From: JAWOLE01 sp035263845
Lineage (GTDB): Bacteria > Acidobacteriota > Thermoanaerobaculia > UBA5066 > Gp7-AA6
Assembly: GCA_035263845.1 (NCBI GenBank)
Contig: DATFQY010000216.1
Location: 1 to 59,126, forward strand
Reading direction: 5' to 3'
DNA length: 59,126 nucleotides
Under the pieces are notes generated by a model that worked only from the letters and a program-made list of their open reading frames with translations, did no database searches and was not told where the DNA came from. This document shows positions 1 through 8,810 of the stretch, piece after piece (the first letter of the stretch is position 1; every line of letters starts with the position of its first letter). Both the position numbers and the translations under genes were made by a program.

Positions 1-2
1 AG

Positions 3-329
3 TGGATCAACACGGGAACGGTCTTCGCCCGCGACTCGACGACCAACAAGTTCCTCACGAACCGCGGCTCGGCGGGAACGCGGATCGACGTCAACCAGCT
101 CGTCTCGGGCAAGACGCTGGCGACCGCCGCGGACGTCGTCAACGCCTTCGCGGACCGGTTCGGCCTCTCCGACATCCCGCCGGAGACGCGCGCGGCGTGG
201 GCGAAGTACGTGGACTCCAATCCCGACGGAAGCGCCGGCTACTGGCGCAACGAACCGACCCGCCTGGACGTCAAGGTCCGGGGTCTGCTCCACCTGATGC
301 TGACGAGCCCTGACTACCACCTTTGCTAG
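3..329 (+). CDS. DUF1800 family protein, C-terminal part (5' end outside window)
   Basis: The reading frame that starts at base 3 runs open to the TAG at 327-329 and encodes about 108 residues. Its end, LLHLMLTSPDYHL, matches the closing segment typical of DUF1800 proteins, which are secreted proteins of unknown biochemical function. In Acidobacteria and Planctomycetes they are usually encoded directly upstream of a DUF1501 protein, and that gene follows here after 54 bases. The other forward frame that is open over the same stretch is Arg/Gly/Pro-rich and looks like a shadow. The start codon and N-terminus are missing because the window begins inside the gene. Confidence 0.8.
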   Translation, partial: WINTGTVFARDSTTNKFLTNRGSAGTRIDVNQLVSGKTLATAADVVNAFADRFGLSDIPPETRAAWAKYVDSNPDGSAGYWRNEPTRLDVKVRGLLHLMLTSPDYHLC

Positions 330-383
330 GGGGTTCGGGGGACCGCAAGGTCCCCCGCTGAGACTGCGAGCAAGGAGAACGCC

Positions 384-1634
384 ATGCCGATCAACCGCCG
401 CGAGTTCCTGTTCCGGGGAATCGGTGTTGCCACCGTTTCGGCCCTCGTGCCCCGGTTCGCCGTCGCGGGGGCGAGGAACTTCGAAGAGTCGCTCGCGCCG
501 GGAGCGGCGAGCCGGGTCCTCGTCGTCGTCGAGCTCGCCGGCGGAAACGACGGGTTGAACACCGTCGTCCCCTACACCGATCCGCTCTACGCCACGCTGC
601 GAAAAACGATCGGGGTGCCGGCAGCGTCGGTCCTGGACCTGAACGGCACGCTGGGCTTCAACCCGGTCATGACCGGTCTCAAGTCGCTCTGGGACTCGGG
701 AAGGCTGGCGGTCATCGAGGGCGTTTCCTATCCCAACCCCAACCTCTCCCACTTCACGTCGAGGGACATCTGGCACACGGCGGACCCGGCGCTGGCGCAG
801 CGCCGCGGGTGGCTCGGACGGTGGGCGGACACGGCGCTGGCGGACCTGGACAACCCGCTGTGCGGCTGCGCGATCTCGCAGTCGCTCCCCAAGACGCTGC
901 TGGCCGACAAGGTCGTCTTCCCGTCCTTCACGAGCCTCTCGGCCTATGCTTACGCGACCGACGGGTCGGCCTCCTCGGACTCGGCCAACCAGGTCGCCGG
1001 CTTCGTCAAGGAGAACTCGGTCGAGCACGAGATCGAGACCCGCAACTCGGCCATCGCCGGCGTCGCCCGCGACGCCGCGTCGAGCTCGGCGACGTTGAAG
1101 CAGGTCACCAGCAACTACGTGCCGAAGGCGGCTTACCCGAACAACAGCCTGGCCAACGCGCTCAAGCTCTGCGCCGAGATCATCACCGGCAACCTCGGCA
1201 CGCAGATCCTCTACGTGACCTACGGAGGGTTCGACAACCACGCCTCGCAGAAGACGGCGCACGACAACCTGCTGAAGGCCGTCTCCGACTCGATCAAGGC
1301 CTTCTTCGACGATCTCGACGGGCAGGGCAAGGCCTCCGGCGTTCTGCTCATGACGTGGTCGGAGTTCGGCCGTCGGCCGCAGGAGAACAACTCGCTCGGC
1401 ACGGACCACGGCACCTCGAGCGTCCACTTCGTGGCGGGCAGCGCGGCGATCCGGGGCATCTACGGGCCCGCGCCGAATCTCGCCTCGCTGGACCGCAACG
1501 GCAACCTGACCTGGCAGACGGACTTCCGCTCCTACTACGGCACGGTCCTGCGCGACTGGCTGAAGGCGGACGCGGACGCGGTCCTGGGCAAGGGGTATCC
1601 CAACCTCGGGTTCGTCAACGCGAGCTACGTATAG
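384..1634 (+). CDS. DUF1501 family secreted protein (Tat signal)
   Basis: A 416-residue protein. The N-terminus has a twin-arginine motif (RREFLFRG, residues 5-12), a hydrophobic stretch and an Ala-rich cleavage region, so export by the Tat system is likely. The following segment VVVELAGGNDGLNTVVP is the hallmark start of DUF1501, an alkaline-phosphatase-like fold family. A later segment (MTWSEFGRRPQENNSLGTDHG) carries the conserved E, R, D and H residues of the family. An AAGGAG ribosome binding site precedes the ATG by about 8 bases. The gene follows the DUF1800 gene, its usual partner. The molecular activity of this pair is not established. Confidence 0.88.
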   Translation: MPINRREFLFRGIGVATVSALVPRFAVAGARNFEESLAPGAASRVLVVVELAGGNDGLNTVVPYTDPLYATLRKTIGVPAASVLDLNGTLGFNPVMTGLKSLWDSGRLAVIEGVSYPNPNLSHFTSRDIWHTADPALAQRRGWLGRWADTALADLDNPLCGCAISQSLPKTLLADKVVFPSFTSLSAYAYATDGSASSDSANQVAGFVKENSVEHEIETRNSAIAGVARDAASSSATLKQVTSNYVPKAAYPNNSLANALKLCAEIITGNLGTQILYVTYGGFDNHASQKTAHDNLLKAVSDSIKAFFDDLDGQGKASGVLLMTWSEFGRRPQENNSLGTDHGTSSVHFVAGSAAIRGIYGPAPNLASLDRNGNLTWQTDFRSYYGTVLRDWLKADADAVLGKGYPNLGFVNASYV

Positions 1635-1643
1635 TCTCGGCCC

Positions 1644-2741
1644 GTGATTAAGGGCCGCTCGACCCTGGAGGGGACCAGCCGGTTCGCGGCGCGCTCGCCG
1701 GCGGCGGCCGCGCACTTCCGCGAGGCGATCGGGGCGAAACTCTCCTCGATCGGGCTGGGGACGTACCTGGGAGACGAGGACCCCGCGACCGACGCCGGCT
1801 ACGAGAAGTGCGTCGCCGCGGCTCTCGAGCGCGGGATCAACGTCTTCGATTCCGCGATCAACTACCGCGGGCAGCGAAGCGAGAGGGCGATCGGCCGCGC
1901 TCTTGCCCGGGCCATCGACGGCGGCCGCGTCCAGCGCGACGAGATCTTCGTCTCGACCAAGGGCGGGTATCTCCCGCACGACTCCGAGGACCCCCGCGAC
2001 CCGCGCCGCTACATCCTCGAGACGTTCGTCGAGTCCGGAGTGGCGCCCAAGGCGGAGATCGCGCGCGGCGGCCACTGCCTGTCCCCCGCCTACCTCGAGG
2101 ACCAGATCGAGCGCAGCCGCGCCAACCTTGGCCTCGAGACCATCGACCTCTATTACCTCCACAACGTCGAGACGCAACGCGGCTCCGTGGACGCGGCGGC
2201 GTTTCGGAAGCGCCTGGCCGCCGCCGCGAAGGTCCTGGAGGCGGCCGCGCGCCGGGGACGGATCGCCGCGTGGGGGCTCGCGACCTGGGACGGCCTGCGC
2301 GTCCCGCCCGAGCACCCCGAGCACGTCTCGATCCAGGAGGTCGTGGACATCGCGAAAGAAGCGGCGGGCGCCGGCCATCACTTCTCCGCGGTCCAGCTTC
2401 CGTTCAACCTGGCGATGGCCCAGGCGGTCGCCTATCCGTCCCAGGATTCCGGCGGGCAGCGGCTGCCCGCCCTGGCGGCCGCGGCGCGGGCCGGCCTGGC
2501 TGCGTTCGGGTCCGCTTCGCTCCTCCAGGGCCGGCTGGCCGGGGACCTGCCCGAAGAGATCGAGCAGACTTTCCCGGAGGCGTCCACCGGCGGCCAGCGG
2601 GCGCTTCAGTTCTCGCGTTCGGCCCCCGGAATGACGGTGTCCCTGGTGGGGGTCTCCACGCCTGCTCACGCGGCCGACAATTTCGCCCTGAGCGCCGTCC
2701 CGCCGGCCCCTCCCGAGAGGGTTTTGGGGCTATTTTCCTAG
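1644..2741 (+). CDS. aldo/keto reductase
   Basis: A 365-residue NADPH-dependent aldo/keto reductase of the TIM-barrel superfamily; the substrate cannot be read from sequence. The catalytic set is visible: Asp69 in NVFDSAINYR, Tyr74 in the same motif, Lys106 in STKGGYL and the His in LYYLHN near residue 170. The family core is preceded by about 30 extra residues. The start is GTG. No Shine-Dalgarno sequence precedes it, but a TATAGT hexamer at 1630-1635, overlapping the stop of the DUF1501 gene, lies 8 nt upstream and suggests a leaderless transcript. It is probably not functionally tied to the upstream pair. Confidence 0.87.
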   Translation: MIKGRSTLEGTSRFAARSPAAAAHFREAIGAKLSSIGLGTYLGDEDPATDAGYEKCVAAALERGINVFDSAINYRGQRSERAIGRALARAIDGGRVQRDEIFVSTKGGYLPHDSEDPRDPRRYILETFVESGVAPKAEIARGGHCLSPAYLEDQIERSRANLGLETIDLYYLHNVETQRGSVDAAAFRKRLAAAAKVLEAAARRGRIAAWGLATWDGLRVPPEHPEHVSIQEVVDIAKEAAGAGHHFSAVQLPFNLAMAQAVAYPSQDSGGQRLPALAAAARAGLAAFGSASLLQGRLAGDLPEEIEQTFPEASTGGQRALQFSRSAPGMTVSLVGVSTPAHAADNFALSAVPPAPPERVLGLFS

Positions 2742-2744
2742 CTG

Positions 2745-2774
2745 TGGACTGTTGACTTGGTATTCGGATAGAAT
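2745..2774 (+). promoter_or_regulatory. putative promoter of rho
   Basis: TGGACT at 2745-2750 and TAGAAT at 2769-2774 are separated by 18 bases and resemble a housekeeping -35/-10 pair. This would give a leader of about 45 nt before the rho ATG. The same stretch contains a short degenerate 7-nt repeat (tgtggac/tgttgac). Confidence 0.45.
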
Positions 2775-2825
2775 GCGGCTTTCCCGCCCGGACATCTAGT
2801 CAGCGCGGCGGGTGTTTGGGAGTTC

Positions 2826-4133
2826 ATGTCCGAAGACCCATTCTCACGGCAAGGTTCCGGGTCCGCATTCGTCCAGACGGAGATTCCGTCAACGGGCAAC
2901 GACCAGCCTCCCCGTCCGCATCGCCGGCGACGCCGTCGCCGCCGCCGCGGCGGTGGGGGCGGAGGCGGAGGGGGAGGCGGCCGCCCGGGCTTCGCGGGCG
3001 CGCAGGACCGCATCGACGAGCTTTCTCTGGCCGGGCCGGAACGCCCCGTTGAAGGAGTCTTGTTCCTTCCCGCCCGCGAGACCGCGCCGGGAGTCCTCGT
3101 CTCCGCGAAGGCGAACTACCTTCCCTCGCCGAGCGATCCCCTCATTCCGCGCGACCTGATCGGGCGCGAGGGCCTCGAGGCCGGCGCGATGATCAGCGGC
3201 GTCGCCGCCGACAGCGGCCGGCCGGTCGTCAAGAGCGTCGCCACCGTCGAGGGCCTCGAGCCCGCCGCCTTCCGCCAGCGACCGACCTTCAACGAGCTGA
3301 TCTCGATCGATCCTCACGACCACCTCCAGCTCGAGACGACCTCCGACGAGATGTGCGGTCGCGTCACGGACCTGCTGGCCCCGATCGGCCGCGGGCAGCG
3401 CTGCCTGATCGTCGCGCCTCCCAAGGCCGGAAAGACGACCCTTTTGAAGAGGATGGCGCACGCCGTCTCGGTCAACGACCCGGACGTCTACGTCATCGTT
3501 CTCTTGATCGACGAGCGGCCGGAGGAGATCACCGACTTCCGACGCAGCGTCCGCGGGGAGGTCATTGCCTCCTCGGCCGACCTCTCGGCGGAGAACCACA
3601 TCGCGGTCGCCGAGATCGTCGCGGAGCGGGCGCGGCGCCTGGTGGAGTGCGGCAAGCACGCGATCATCTTCCTCGACTCGATCACCCGGATGGCGCGGGC
3701 CTACAACCACATGCAGAAGGGGGGCGGCAAGATCATGTCGGGCGGCATCGACGCCCGGACCATGGAGAAGCCGCGCCGCTTCTTCGGCGCCGCCCGCAAC
3801 GCGGAGGGAGGCGGGTCGCTCACGATCATCGCGACCGCCCTGGTGGATACCGGCTCGCGGATGGACGAGATCATCTTCCAGGAGTTCAAGGGGACCGGCA
3901 ACACCGAGATCGTCCTCGACCGGGACCTCTTCAACCGCCGGATCTTCCCCTGCATCAACATTCCGCAGTCGGGGACGCGGAAGGAAGAGAAGCTGTACGC
4001 CCCCGAGGAGCTTCCCAAGATCGTCAAGCTGCGCCGGGCCCTGGCCGCGGTGGACAAGATCCAGGCGATGGAGCTCGTCCTGGGCCGGCTCTCGAAGTTC
4101 CCGACGAACGGCGCCTTCCTCAAGAGCTTCTAG
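2826..4133 (+). CDS. rho: transcription termination factor Rho
   Basis: A 435-residue hexameric RNA-dependent ATPase that terminates transcription. The N-terminal 60 residues are disordered-looking and contain nine consecutive arginines followed by eleven glycines (residues 33-52). The RNA-binding domain follows (around 55-140), then the RecA-type motor: Walker A APPKAGKTT at about 197-205, Walker B FLDSITRMAR near 280, and the GGGKIMSGGID and TGNTEIVLDR segments typical of Rho. The C-terminus LGRLSKFPTNGAFLKSF is the usual one. The Arg/Gly run uses several synonymous codons, which argues for selection on the protein rather than slippage. It lies upstream of a DUF4388 protein but is separated by a repeat. 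Confidence 0.97.
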   Translation: MSEDPFSRQGSGSAFVQTEIPSTGNDQPPRPHRRRRRRRRRGGGGGGGGGGGRPGFAGAQDRIDELSLAGPERPVEGVLFLPARETAPGVLVSAKANYLPSPSDPLIPRDLIGREGLEAGAMISGVAADSGRPVVKSVATVEGLEPAAFRQRPTFNELISIDPHDHLQLETTSDEMCGRVTDLLAPIGRGQRCLIVAPPKAGKTTLLKRMAHAVSVNDPDVYVIVLLIDERPEEITDFRRSVRGEVIASSADLSAENHIAVAEIVAERARRLVECGKHAIIFLDSITRMARAYNHMQKGGGKIMSGGIDARTMEKPRRFFGAARNAEGGGSLTIIATALVDTGSRMDEIIFQEFKGTGNTEIVLDRDLFNRRIFPCINIPQSGTRKEEKLYAPEELPKIVKLRRALAAVDKIQAMELVLGRLSKFPTNGAFLKSF

Positions 4134-4158
4134 CGCCGTCGCTGGCGGCGACGCCGCA

Positions 4159-4235
4159 GGTGATAGGTCGTAGGCGGTAGGTGTTAAAGCCGAAACCCGC
4201 GTCCTATCACCTACCACCTAACACCCACCGCCTAC
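4159..4235. repeat. inverted pair of 7-nt tandem repeats (GGTNNTA unit)
   Basis: The left arm at 4159-4186 is four exact 7-nt units: ggtgata, ggtcgta, ggcggta, ggtgtta. The right arm at 4203-4235 is the same family on the other strand (cctatca, cctacca, cctaaca, cccaccg, cctac). The two arms can pair as an imperfect hairpin in the gap between rho and the next gene. There is no T-run, so it is not an obvious intrinsic terminator. Confidence 0.8.
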
Positions 4236-4262
4236 ATGGAGTAGCCTAAAGCCTCAGAAAGA

Positions 4263-6704
4263 ATGCTCCCCGAGGAGACGAGTCCCGAAGTCCGCGAGGC
4301 GCTCGAGGAGCTTCACCTCTATCTTTCCGACGTCCTTCCGCCGCTGGTCGTGGCGGAATCCTTCAAGCTGCTGGTCCGATACCCGCCTTCCCTGATGGCG
4401 AACAGCATCACCTCGTGGGCGGGGATGCAGCACCGCTCCGGGTCCAGCATCAAGATCTCGGACTACCTCTCCTTCGCCGCCAAGAAGGTGTTCCTGATCG
4501 GCGAGTTCCGGCTCGTCACGAAGGGCCCCTTCGCGGGGTTCCTCGACGAGCTCAAGCGACTCCTCCTCGATCGCTGTCCTCCCGAGGAGCGCGAGTCTCT
4601 GCGGCGCAACATGGCCCGCCTGGGCGAGGGCACGGACCCGTTCGCCGGTTCGGTGGACGCGCTGATCCTCGGCAAGGGCCAGTGGCCGCAGGCAGTCCCT
4701 CCCACCGGGCCGAGCCTGACTCCCGAGGAGCTGCGGCAGCTGCGCCGCTTCTCGCTCTTAATCGAGCGTTTCGACGCCCGCGCGGCGGCGGGCGAGCCCG
4801 AGGCGGTCCGGTCGGCCGAGCTGCTCGCCCACGCGTTGGCGATCGCCTCGCGCAGCTCCCGGTCCGCGCAGGAGTTCGAGGCGAATCTGCAGAAGATGGG
4901 CCTCGAGATGGAGACCGGCCAGGTCTTCCGCGCGCTGGCCGCCGGGCTTCCCGGTTGGCCACCTCCTCCCCCTCCGGTGCCCGGTTCCGAGGAGGAAAAG
5001 TCCCCGGTCGCGGAGAGCGCGCCGCTGGCCGCCATGCACAAGATCGTCGCGCAGCCGGAATTGCCGGGCGAGGTTGCCCGTCGCTTCAACGAGATGGTCA
5101 AAACCGCCTGCGAGCGCTTCAACGAGGGCGCCCTGCCCCAGGCCGTCACGATGCTGGACCTCGCCGAGAGGATCGTGAGGGAGAAGAGGGTGGATCCGAC
5201 CATCGTCGAGGCGGTCCGCCATCAGGGAGACGAGAGCCTCGACGTGGAGAGGCTGCGGCGCTACTCCGAGATTCCTCGCCAGCACGCGCTGCTGCGCCGG
5301 GTGCTCAACTTCTTCGAGGCGACGCGGCCGCAGGGCCTGCTCGCCGATCTGTTGCGCGAGCTGAAGCGGGAGCGGCGCAAGCTCATTCTGCAGCTGCTCG
5401 AGGTGCACGGAGCTCCCTCGCGCATCCAGGCGATCGCGCGGCTCCAGGAGCCGTTCGGAAAGGGGGAGGGGGACGAGAAGTGGTATTTCCGCCGCAACCT
5501 CCTCTACCTGCTCCGCCGGATCCCGGGAACTGCCCAGAGCGGGCTGCTTCCCGAGGAGGACGTGGACATCGCCTCCCGGCACGCGGTCCTCCAGTTCCCC
5601 GCGCCGCTTCTGAAGGAAGCCGTGGCCAACCTCGGTCAGCTGCGGCACGACAAGGCCGAGGCCAAGCTGATCGCGCTCTTGGATGAGCTCGAAAAGATCC
5701 TGATGAAGCCGGGATCCGGTCCCTACGACGCGCGGGAGACACGCCTGCTTCTCGACCGGGTCGTCTCGGCCCTCGCGCGCTACGGAACCGTCGAGGCCAG
5801 GCGGGCCGTCGTCGATCACGGCCTGAAGAAGAGGGCCGAGCTCGGCGACACGATGTCCCGGCTCTCCGAGCTGGCCGGCCAGGACCTGTCCGCCGACGGC
5901 GAATCGCTGGAAAAGCTGTTGAACGCGCTCAAGGCGAGCACGCCCCGGCGCGTCTTCGGTCTCGCGCTATCTCAGAAAGAGGGCAACGCCAGGCACCTGA
6001 TCGCCGCGCTCTCGACGACCCCGGCCTCGATGGTGCGGGAGGCCTTCGAGAGCCTGGCCAGGCGGTTCCCGGCCGAGGAGCTCGGCAGGGCGGCCACGAA
6101 GGCGCTCGCGACCCTGGACAGCGCCGGCCAGATCCCGGAGGCGCCCTACGACGCGCGGTCAGGTGAGATCGAGATCTTCGGGCTGCCCACCCTCGTCCAG
6201 GGATTCGCGGAGACGGCCGCCTCCGGTCTGCTCAAGCTGAAGGACCCGCGAGGGGAGATCGACGCCGAGATCGCGGTCCGCGGCGGAAGGATGAAGGGCT
6301 GCGAGGCGCGCGGTCTCACCGGGGAGGAGGCGTTCTACCAGCTCCTCGAACGGCCGTCGCCGGCTTCCTGGGTCTTCGAGCGCCTTCCTTCCGACCCCAG
6401 GGGAGATCCCTCGACGGACAAGCTGCCGGAGTTCGCGCCGCTGTGCCTGGAGGGAATGCGGCGCCACGACGAGTTCGTGCAGGCGGTCGTGGTCGTCCCC
6501 GACGATGCCCGCTTCGCCAAGACCCAAGTCCGGCCGGAACACCACCCCGACGAGCTCGACGGGATGTTCGTCAACGGCCTCTGGAACCTGATCGCGGGCG
6601 GCGCGACGCCGAAGGACTGCGAGGGCGCGCTGAAGGCCGACTCGTTCCGGATTCGACGGCAGCTCGTACACTGGGTGGAGACCGGTGCCCTTGCCCTTGA
6701 GTAG
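4263..6704 (+). CDS. large helical protein with C-terminal DUF4388-like domain
   Basis: An 813-residue protein without signal peptide or membrane segment, so probably cytoplasmic. Most of it is rich in Leu, Glu, Arg and Ala and looks like stacked helical repeats of HEAT type (roughly residues 340-620), after a conserved-looking N-terminal 120 residues. Near the C-terminus (about 640-720) the pattern LPTLVQGFAETAASGLLKL, followed by IAVRGGRMKGCEARG and EEAFYQLLERP, fits DUF4388, a domain found in bacterial signalling and gliding-related proteins. A Pro-rich linker lies near 237-246. No enzyme motif is recognised. Two other DUF4388 proteins occur in this window (31579 and 47316). Confidence 0.72.
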   Translation: MLPEETSPEVREALEELHLYLSDVLPPLVVAESFKLLVRYPPSLMANSITSWAGMQHRSGSSIKISDYLSFAAKKVFLIGEFRLVTKGPFAGFLDELKRLLLDRCPPEERESLRRNMARLGEGTDPFAGSVDALILGKGQWPQAVPPTGPSLTPEELRQLRRFSLLIERFDARAAAGEPEAVRSAELLAHALAIASRSSRSAQEFEANLQKMGLEMETGQVFRALAAGLPGWPPPPPPVPGSEEEKSPVAESAPLAAMHKIVAQPELPGEVARRFNEMVKTACERFNEGALPQAVTMLDLAERIVREKRVDPTIVEAVRHQGDESLDVERLRRYSEIPRQHALLRRVLNFFEATRPQGLLADLLRELKRERRKLILQLLEVHGAPSRIQAIARLQEPFGKGEGDEKWYFRRNLLYLLRRIPGTAQSGLLPEEDVDIASRHAVLQFPAPLLKEAVANLGQLRHDKAEAKLIALLDELEKILMKPGSGPYDARETRLLLDRVVSALARYGTVEARRAVVDHGLKKRAELGDTMSRLSELAGQDLSADGESLEKLLNALKASTPRRVFGLALSQKEGNARHLIAALSTTPASMVREAFESLARRFPAEELGRAATKALATLDSAGQIPEAPYDARSGEIEIFGLPTLVQGFAETAASGLLKLKDPRGEIDAEIAVRGGRMKGCEARGLTGEEAFYQLLERPSPASWVFERLPSDPRGDPSTDKLPEFAPLCLEGMRRHDEFVQAVVVVPDDARFAKTQVRPEHHPDELDGMFVNGLWNLIAGGATPKDCEGALKADSFRIRRQLVHWVETGALALE

Positions 6705-6714
6705 GAAGGCAGAC

Positions 6715-6810
6715 GGTCCAAGGTCCAAAGTCCAAGGTCTGTCTAAGGTCCAGGGTCGAAGGTCCTAAAGTTCAAGGTCCAAGGTCCGTCTAAGGTCTCA
6801 GGTCGAAGGC
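6715..6810. repeat. degenerate 7-nt tandem repeat, GGTCCAA unit
   Basis: This gap between convergent genes is filled with about a dozen units of ggtccaa and variants (agtccaa, ggtccag, ggtcgaa, ggtccta), interrupted twice by gtctgtctaa/gtccgtctaa. The same unit recurs at 26070-26107, almost 20 kb away. Function unknown. Confidence 0.85.
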
Positions 6811-6821
6811 CGGAGGGCCCC

Positions 6822-8153
6822 TTAACGCCTGCGGCTTTTTCGTTTGGTTCGACCGTAGTCGGCGGAGTCGTCGGACGGAGTCGCGGCGATCGGGATGCGG
6901 ACCCGGGCGGTTGGTTCTCTCCGGTGGGGAATGTGGCGAGGAGGACGGGCCCTGGGCGCGGCGGCGTCTCTGCGGAACAGGTCGTCGGATGGCCATTGCA
7001 CGGGGATGTCCCGGCCGATCAGTTTCTGAATGGCGTCGAGGGAGAAAACGTAGTCGTCGCAGGCGAGCGACACGGCGGTCCCCTGGGCTCCCGCCCGTCC
7101 CGTCCGGCCGATGCGGTGGACGTAGTCCTCGGGATCCTGCGGCAGGTCGTAGTTGATGACGTGCGACACGCCCTCGATGTGGAGGCCGCGGGAGGCCACG
7201 TCGGTCGCGACGAGGACCGCGAGGCGCCCCTCCTTGAACTCCGTCAGGATCCGGAGCCGCTTCTGCTGCGGGACGTTTCCCGCGAGAGCGCGGGTCGGAT
7301 AGCCGGCGGCCGCCAGGCCCTTTACCAGCGCCTCGGCCGTCGAGCGGCGGTTGACGAAGATCAGGACTCGCTGGCCGCCTTCCTTCTCGAGGAGGCCGAG
7401 GAGGAGGTGGAACTTCTCGCTCGAGGAGACGTGGTAGAGCACCTCGGTGATCCCGTGGGCCCCGACTCTCTGCGGCTCGACCTCGACCTTTTCCGCGTTG
7501 TTGGTGTGCTCATAGGCGAGCTCCATGACCCGGAACGAGAGGGTCGCCGAGAAGAGCATCGTTTGGCGGCGGTGGTACGGCGGGCACCGCCGCAGGATCT
7601 TGCGCAGGTCCCGGATGAAGCCCATGTCGAACATCCGGTCGGCCTCGTCGATGACGAGGATCTCGACGTCCCGGAACGTCGTCGCGCCCTGCCGCTCGTA
7701 ATCGATGAGCCGGCCGGGCGTCCCGATCAAGAGGTCGGGCGCTCCCTTGAGCGCATCGCGCTGCCGACGGTAGTCCATCCCCCCGAAGACCGCGAGGATG
7801 TTCAGACCTGTGTGCCGCGCGAGCTTCTCGGCGTCCTCCCGGATCTGGATGGCGAGCTCCCGCGTCGGGGCGACGACGAGCGCGCGCGGGCCCTTGCCCG
7901 GGCGAGGGCGGGGCGTCCGCAGGAGCCGGGTGAAGATCGTGATCAGGAACGCCGCGGTCTTTCCGGTCCCGGTCTGGGCCTGGCCGGCCACGTCTTTGCC
8001 GGCCAGGGCGATGGGTAGGGTCTTCGCCTGGATCGGGGTGGCGAACGTGAAACCGGCCTCCGCGATACCCTGCCTCACCGGGTCCGGGATGTCGTAACTC
8101 GAAAGGAGCGAGTCGGTTAAGTGGCTCGGCCGCCCGGCCGAAGTCATCGTCAC
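6822..8153 (-). CDS. DEAD-box ATP-dependent RNA helicase (RhlE/RhlB-like)
   Basis: A 443-residue RNA helicase. Motifs in order: Q motif GFTFATPIQ, motif I AQTGTGKT, PTRELA, TPGRL, motif II DEAD, motif III SAT, then in the second RecA domain IFVNRR, TDVASRGLH and HRIGRTGR. The C-terminal 60 residues are Arg-rich and low complexity (ending RKSRRR), as in helicases that use a basic tail to bind RNA. It probably works in ribosome assembly or mRNA turnover. The GTG start overlaps the stop of the upstream membrane protein gene as GTGA, so the two are likely translationally coupled; an in-frame ATG lies two codons further on. Confidence 0.93.
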   Translation of the reverse strand: MTMTSAGRPSHLTDSLLSSYDIPDPVRQGIAEAGFTFATPIQAKTLPIALAGKDVAGQAQTGTGKTAAFLITIFTRLLRTPRPRPGKGPRALVVAPTRELAIQIREDAEKLARHTGLNILAVFGGMDYRRQRDALKGAPDLLIGTPGRLIDYERQGATTFRDVEILVIDEADRMFDMGFIRDLRKILRRCPPYHRRQTMLFSATLSFRVMELAYEHTNNAEKVEVEPQRVGAHGITEVLYHVSSSEKFHLLLGLLEKEGGQRVLIFVNRRSTAEALVKGLAAAGYPTRALAGNVPQQKRLRILTEFKEGRLAVLVATDVASRGLHIEGVSHVINYDLPQDPEDYVHRIGRTGRAGAQGTAVSLACDDYVFSLDAIQKLIGRDIPVQWPSDDLFRRDAAAPRARPPRHIPHRREPTARVRIPIAATPSDDSADYGRTKRKSRRR

Positions 8154-8752
8154 TTTTCCATGGTACCAGAGGCGGGAATGGCCCGGCCGAAGTCGTCGAG
8201 AAGGGGAACCCCCGTCGCCCGGGCCAGGGCGATCCCTATGCGCCTCTTGTCTTTAGGCCCCGCGGCCCCCGCGAGCGGCTCGAAGCGGTCATCCAGCCGG
8301 GCGGCGAGCCTCTTGACCGCCCATGTCCACCAGGGCGGCAGCGGCAGGTAAGTCTCCCTCCAGCAGCGCAGGTCCGGCCTGGCGATCCGCCGGACCCGGA
8401 CCTTCTCGAACGCGGCCGTGGTGATCGTGACCTCGTTGCGCCCGACCGCGATCGTCTCTTCCGCGAAGGCGAGGGCCGAGATGCCGACGAAAGCGAGCGG
8501 GGTCGAGATCGCGACCGTGACCGTCAGCGCGATCAAAACCGGCAGGGGAAGGTCGGTAAACCGGCCGGCCTTCAGCCCCGCCTCCCACGCTTCCTCCAGG
8601 TGCGCGCCGCCATAGAGCGCCGCTCCCAGGACCACGACCGCGGTCACGGCGAGCCAGGCACGGCCCCGGCGGGTCCGGGCGAAGGGGCGGATCTCGATGG
8701 TCAGCCCTTCGGGGCGCGCGTCGATCCGGATGCGCTGATCTCGATTCGACAC
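8150..8752 (-). CDS. conserved-looking membrane protein of unknown function
   Basis: About 200 residues with two hydrophobic segments, near residues 30-50 (AWLAVTAVVVLGAALYG) and 65-90 (VLIALTVTVAISTPLAFVG), between charged N- and C-terminal parts. The layout suggests a small PH-like or YdbS-like membrane protein, but I do not recognise the family. I chose the GTG at 8752 rather than the in-frame TTG at 8761, because a TACAAT hexamer (8766-8761 on this strand) ends 8 nt before the GTG and overlaps the TTG. It overlaps the helicase gene by 4 bases and is divergent from the histone-like gene. Confidence 0.6.
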   Translation of the reverse strand: MSNRDQRIRIDARPEGLTIEIRPFARTRRGRAWLAVTAVVVLGAALYGGAHLEEAWEAGLKAGRFTDLPLPVLIALTVTVAISTPLAFVGISALAFAEETIAVGRNEVTITTAAFEKVRVRRIARPDLRCWRETYLPLPPWWTWAVKRLAARLDDRFEPLAGAAGPKDKRRIGIALARATGVPLLDDFGRAIPASGTMEK

Positions 8753-8810
8753 GGGGCGCAATTGTATGATCCGGGCTCCCGGCTATCCGGCGAGGAGGGA
8801 GGAACAAAGA

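Noticed and set aside
8766..8810. Upstream extension of the histone-like protein from ATG 8768 region
   Set aside because: The extension has no ribosome binding site and overlaps the divergent -10 elements; GTG 8811 has a strong GAGGAGGGAGG site.
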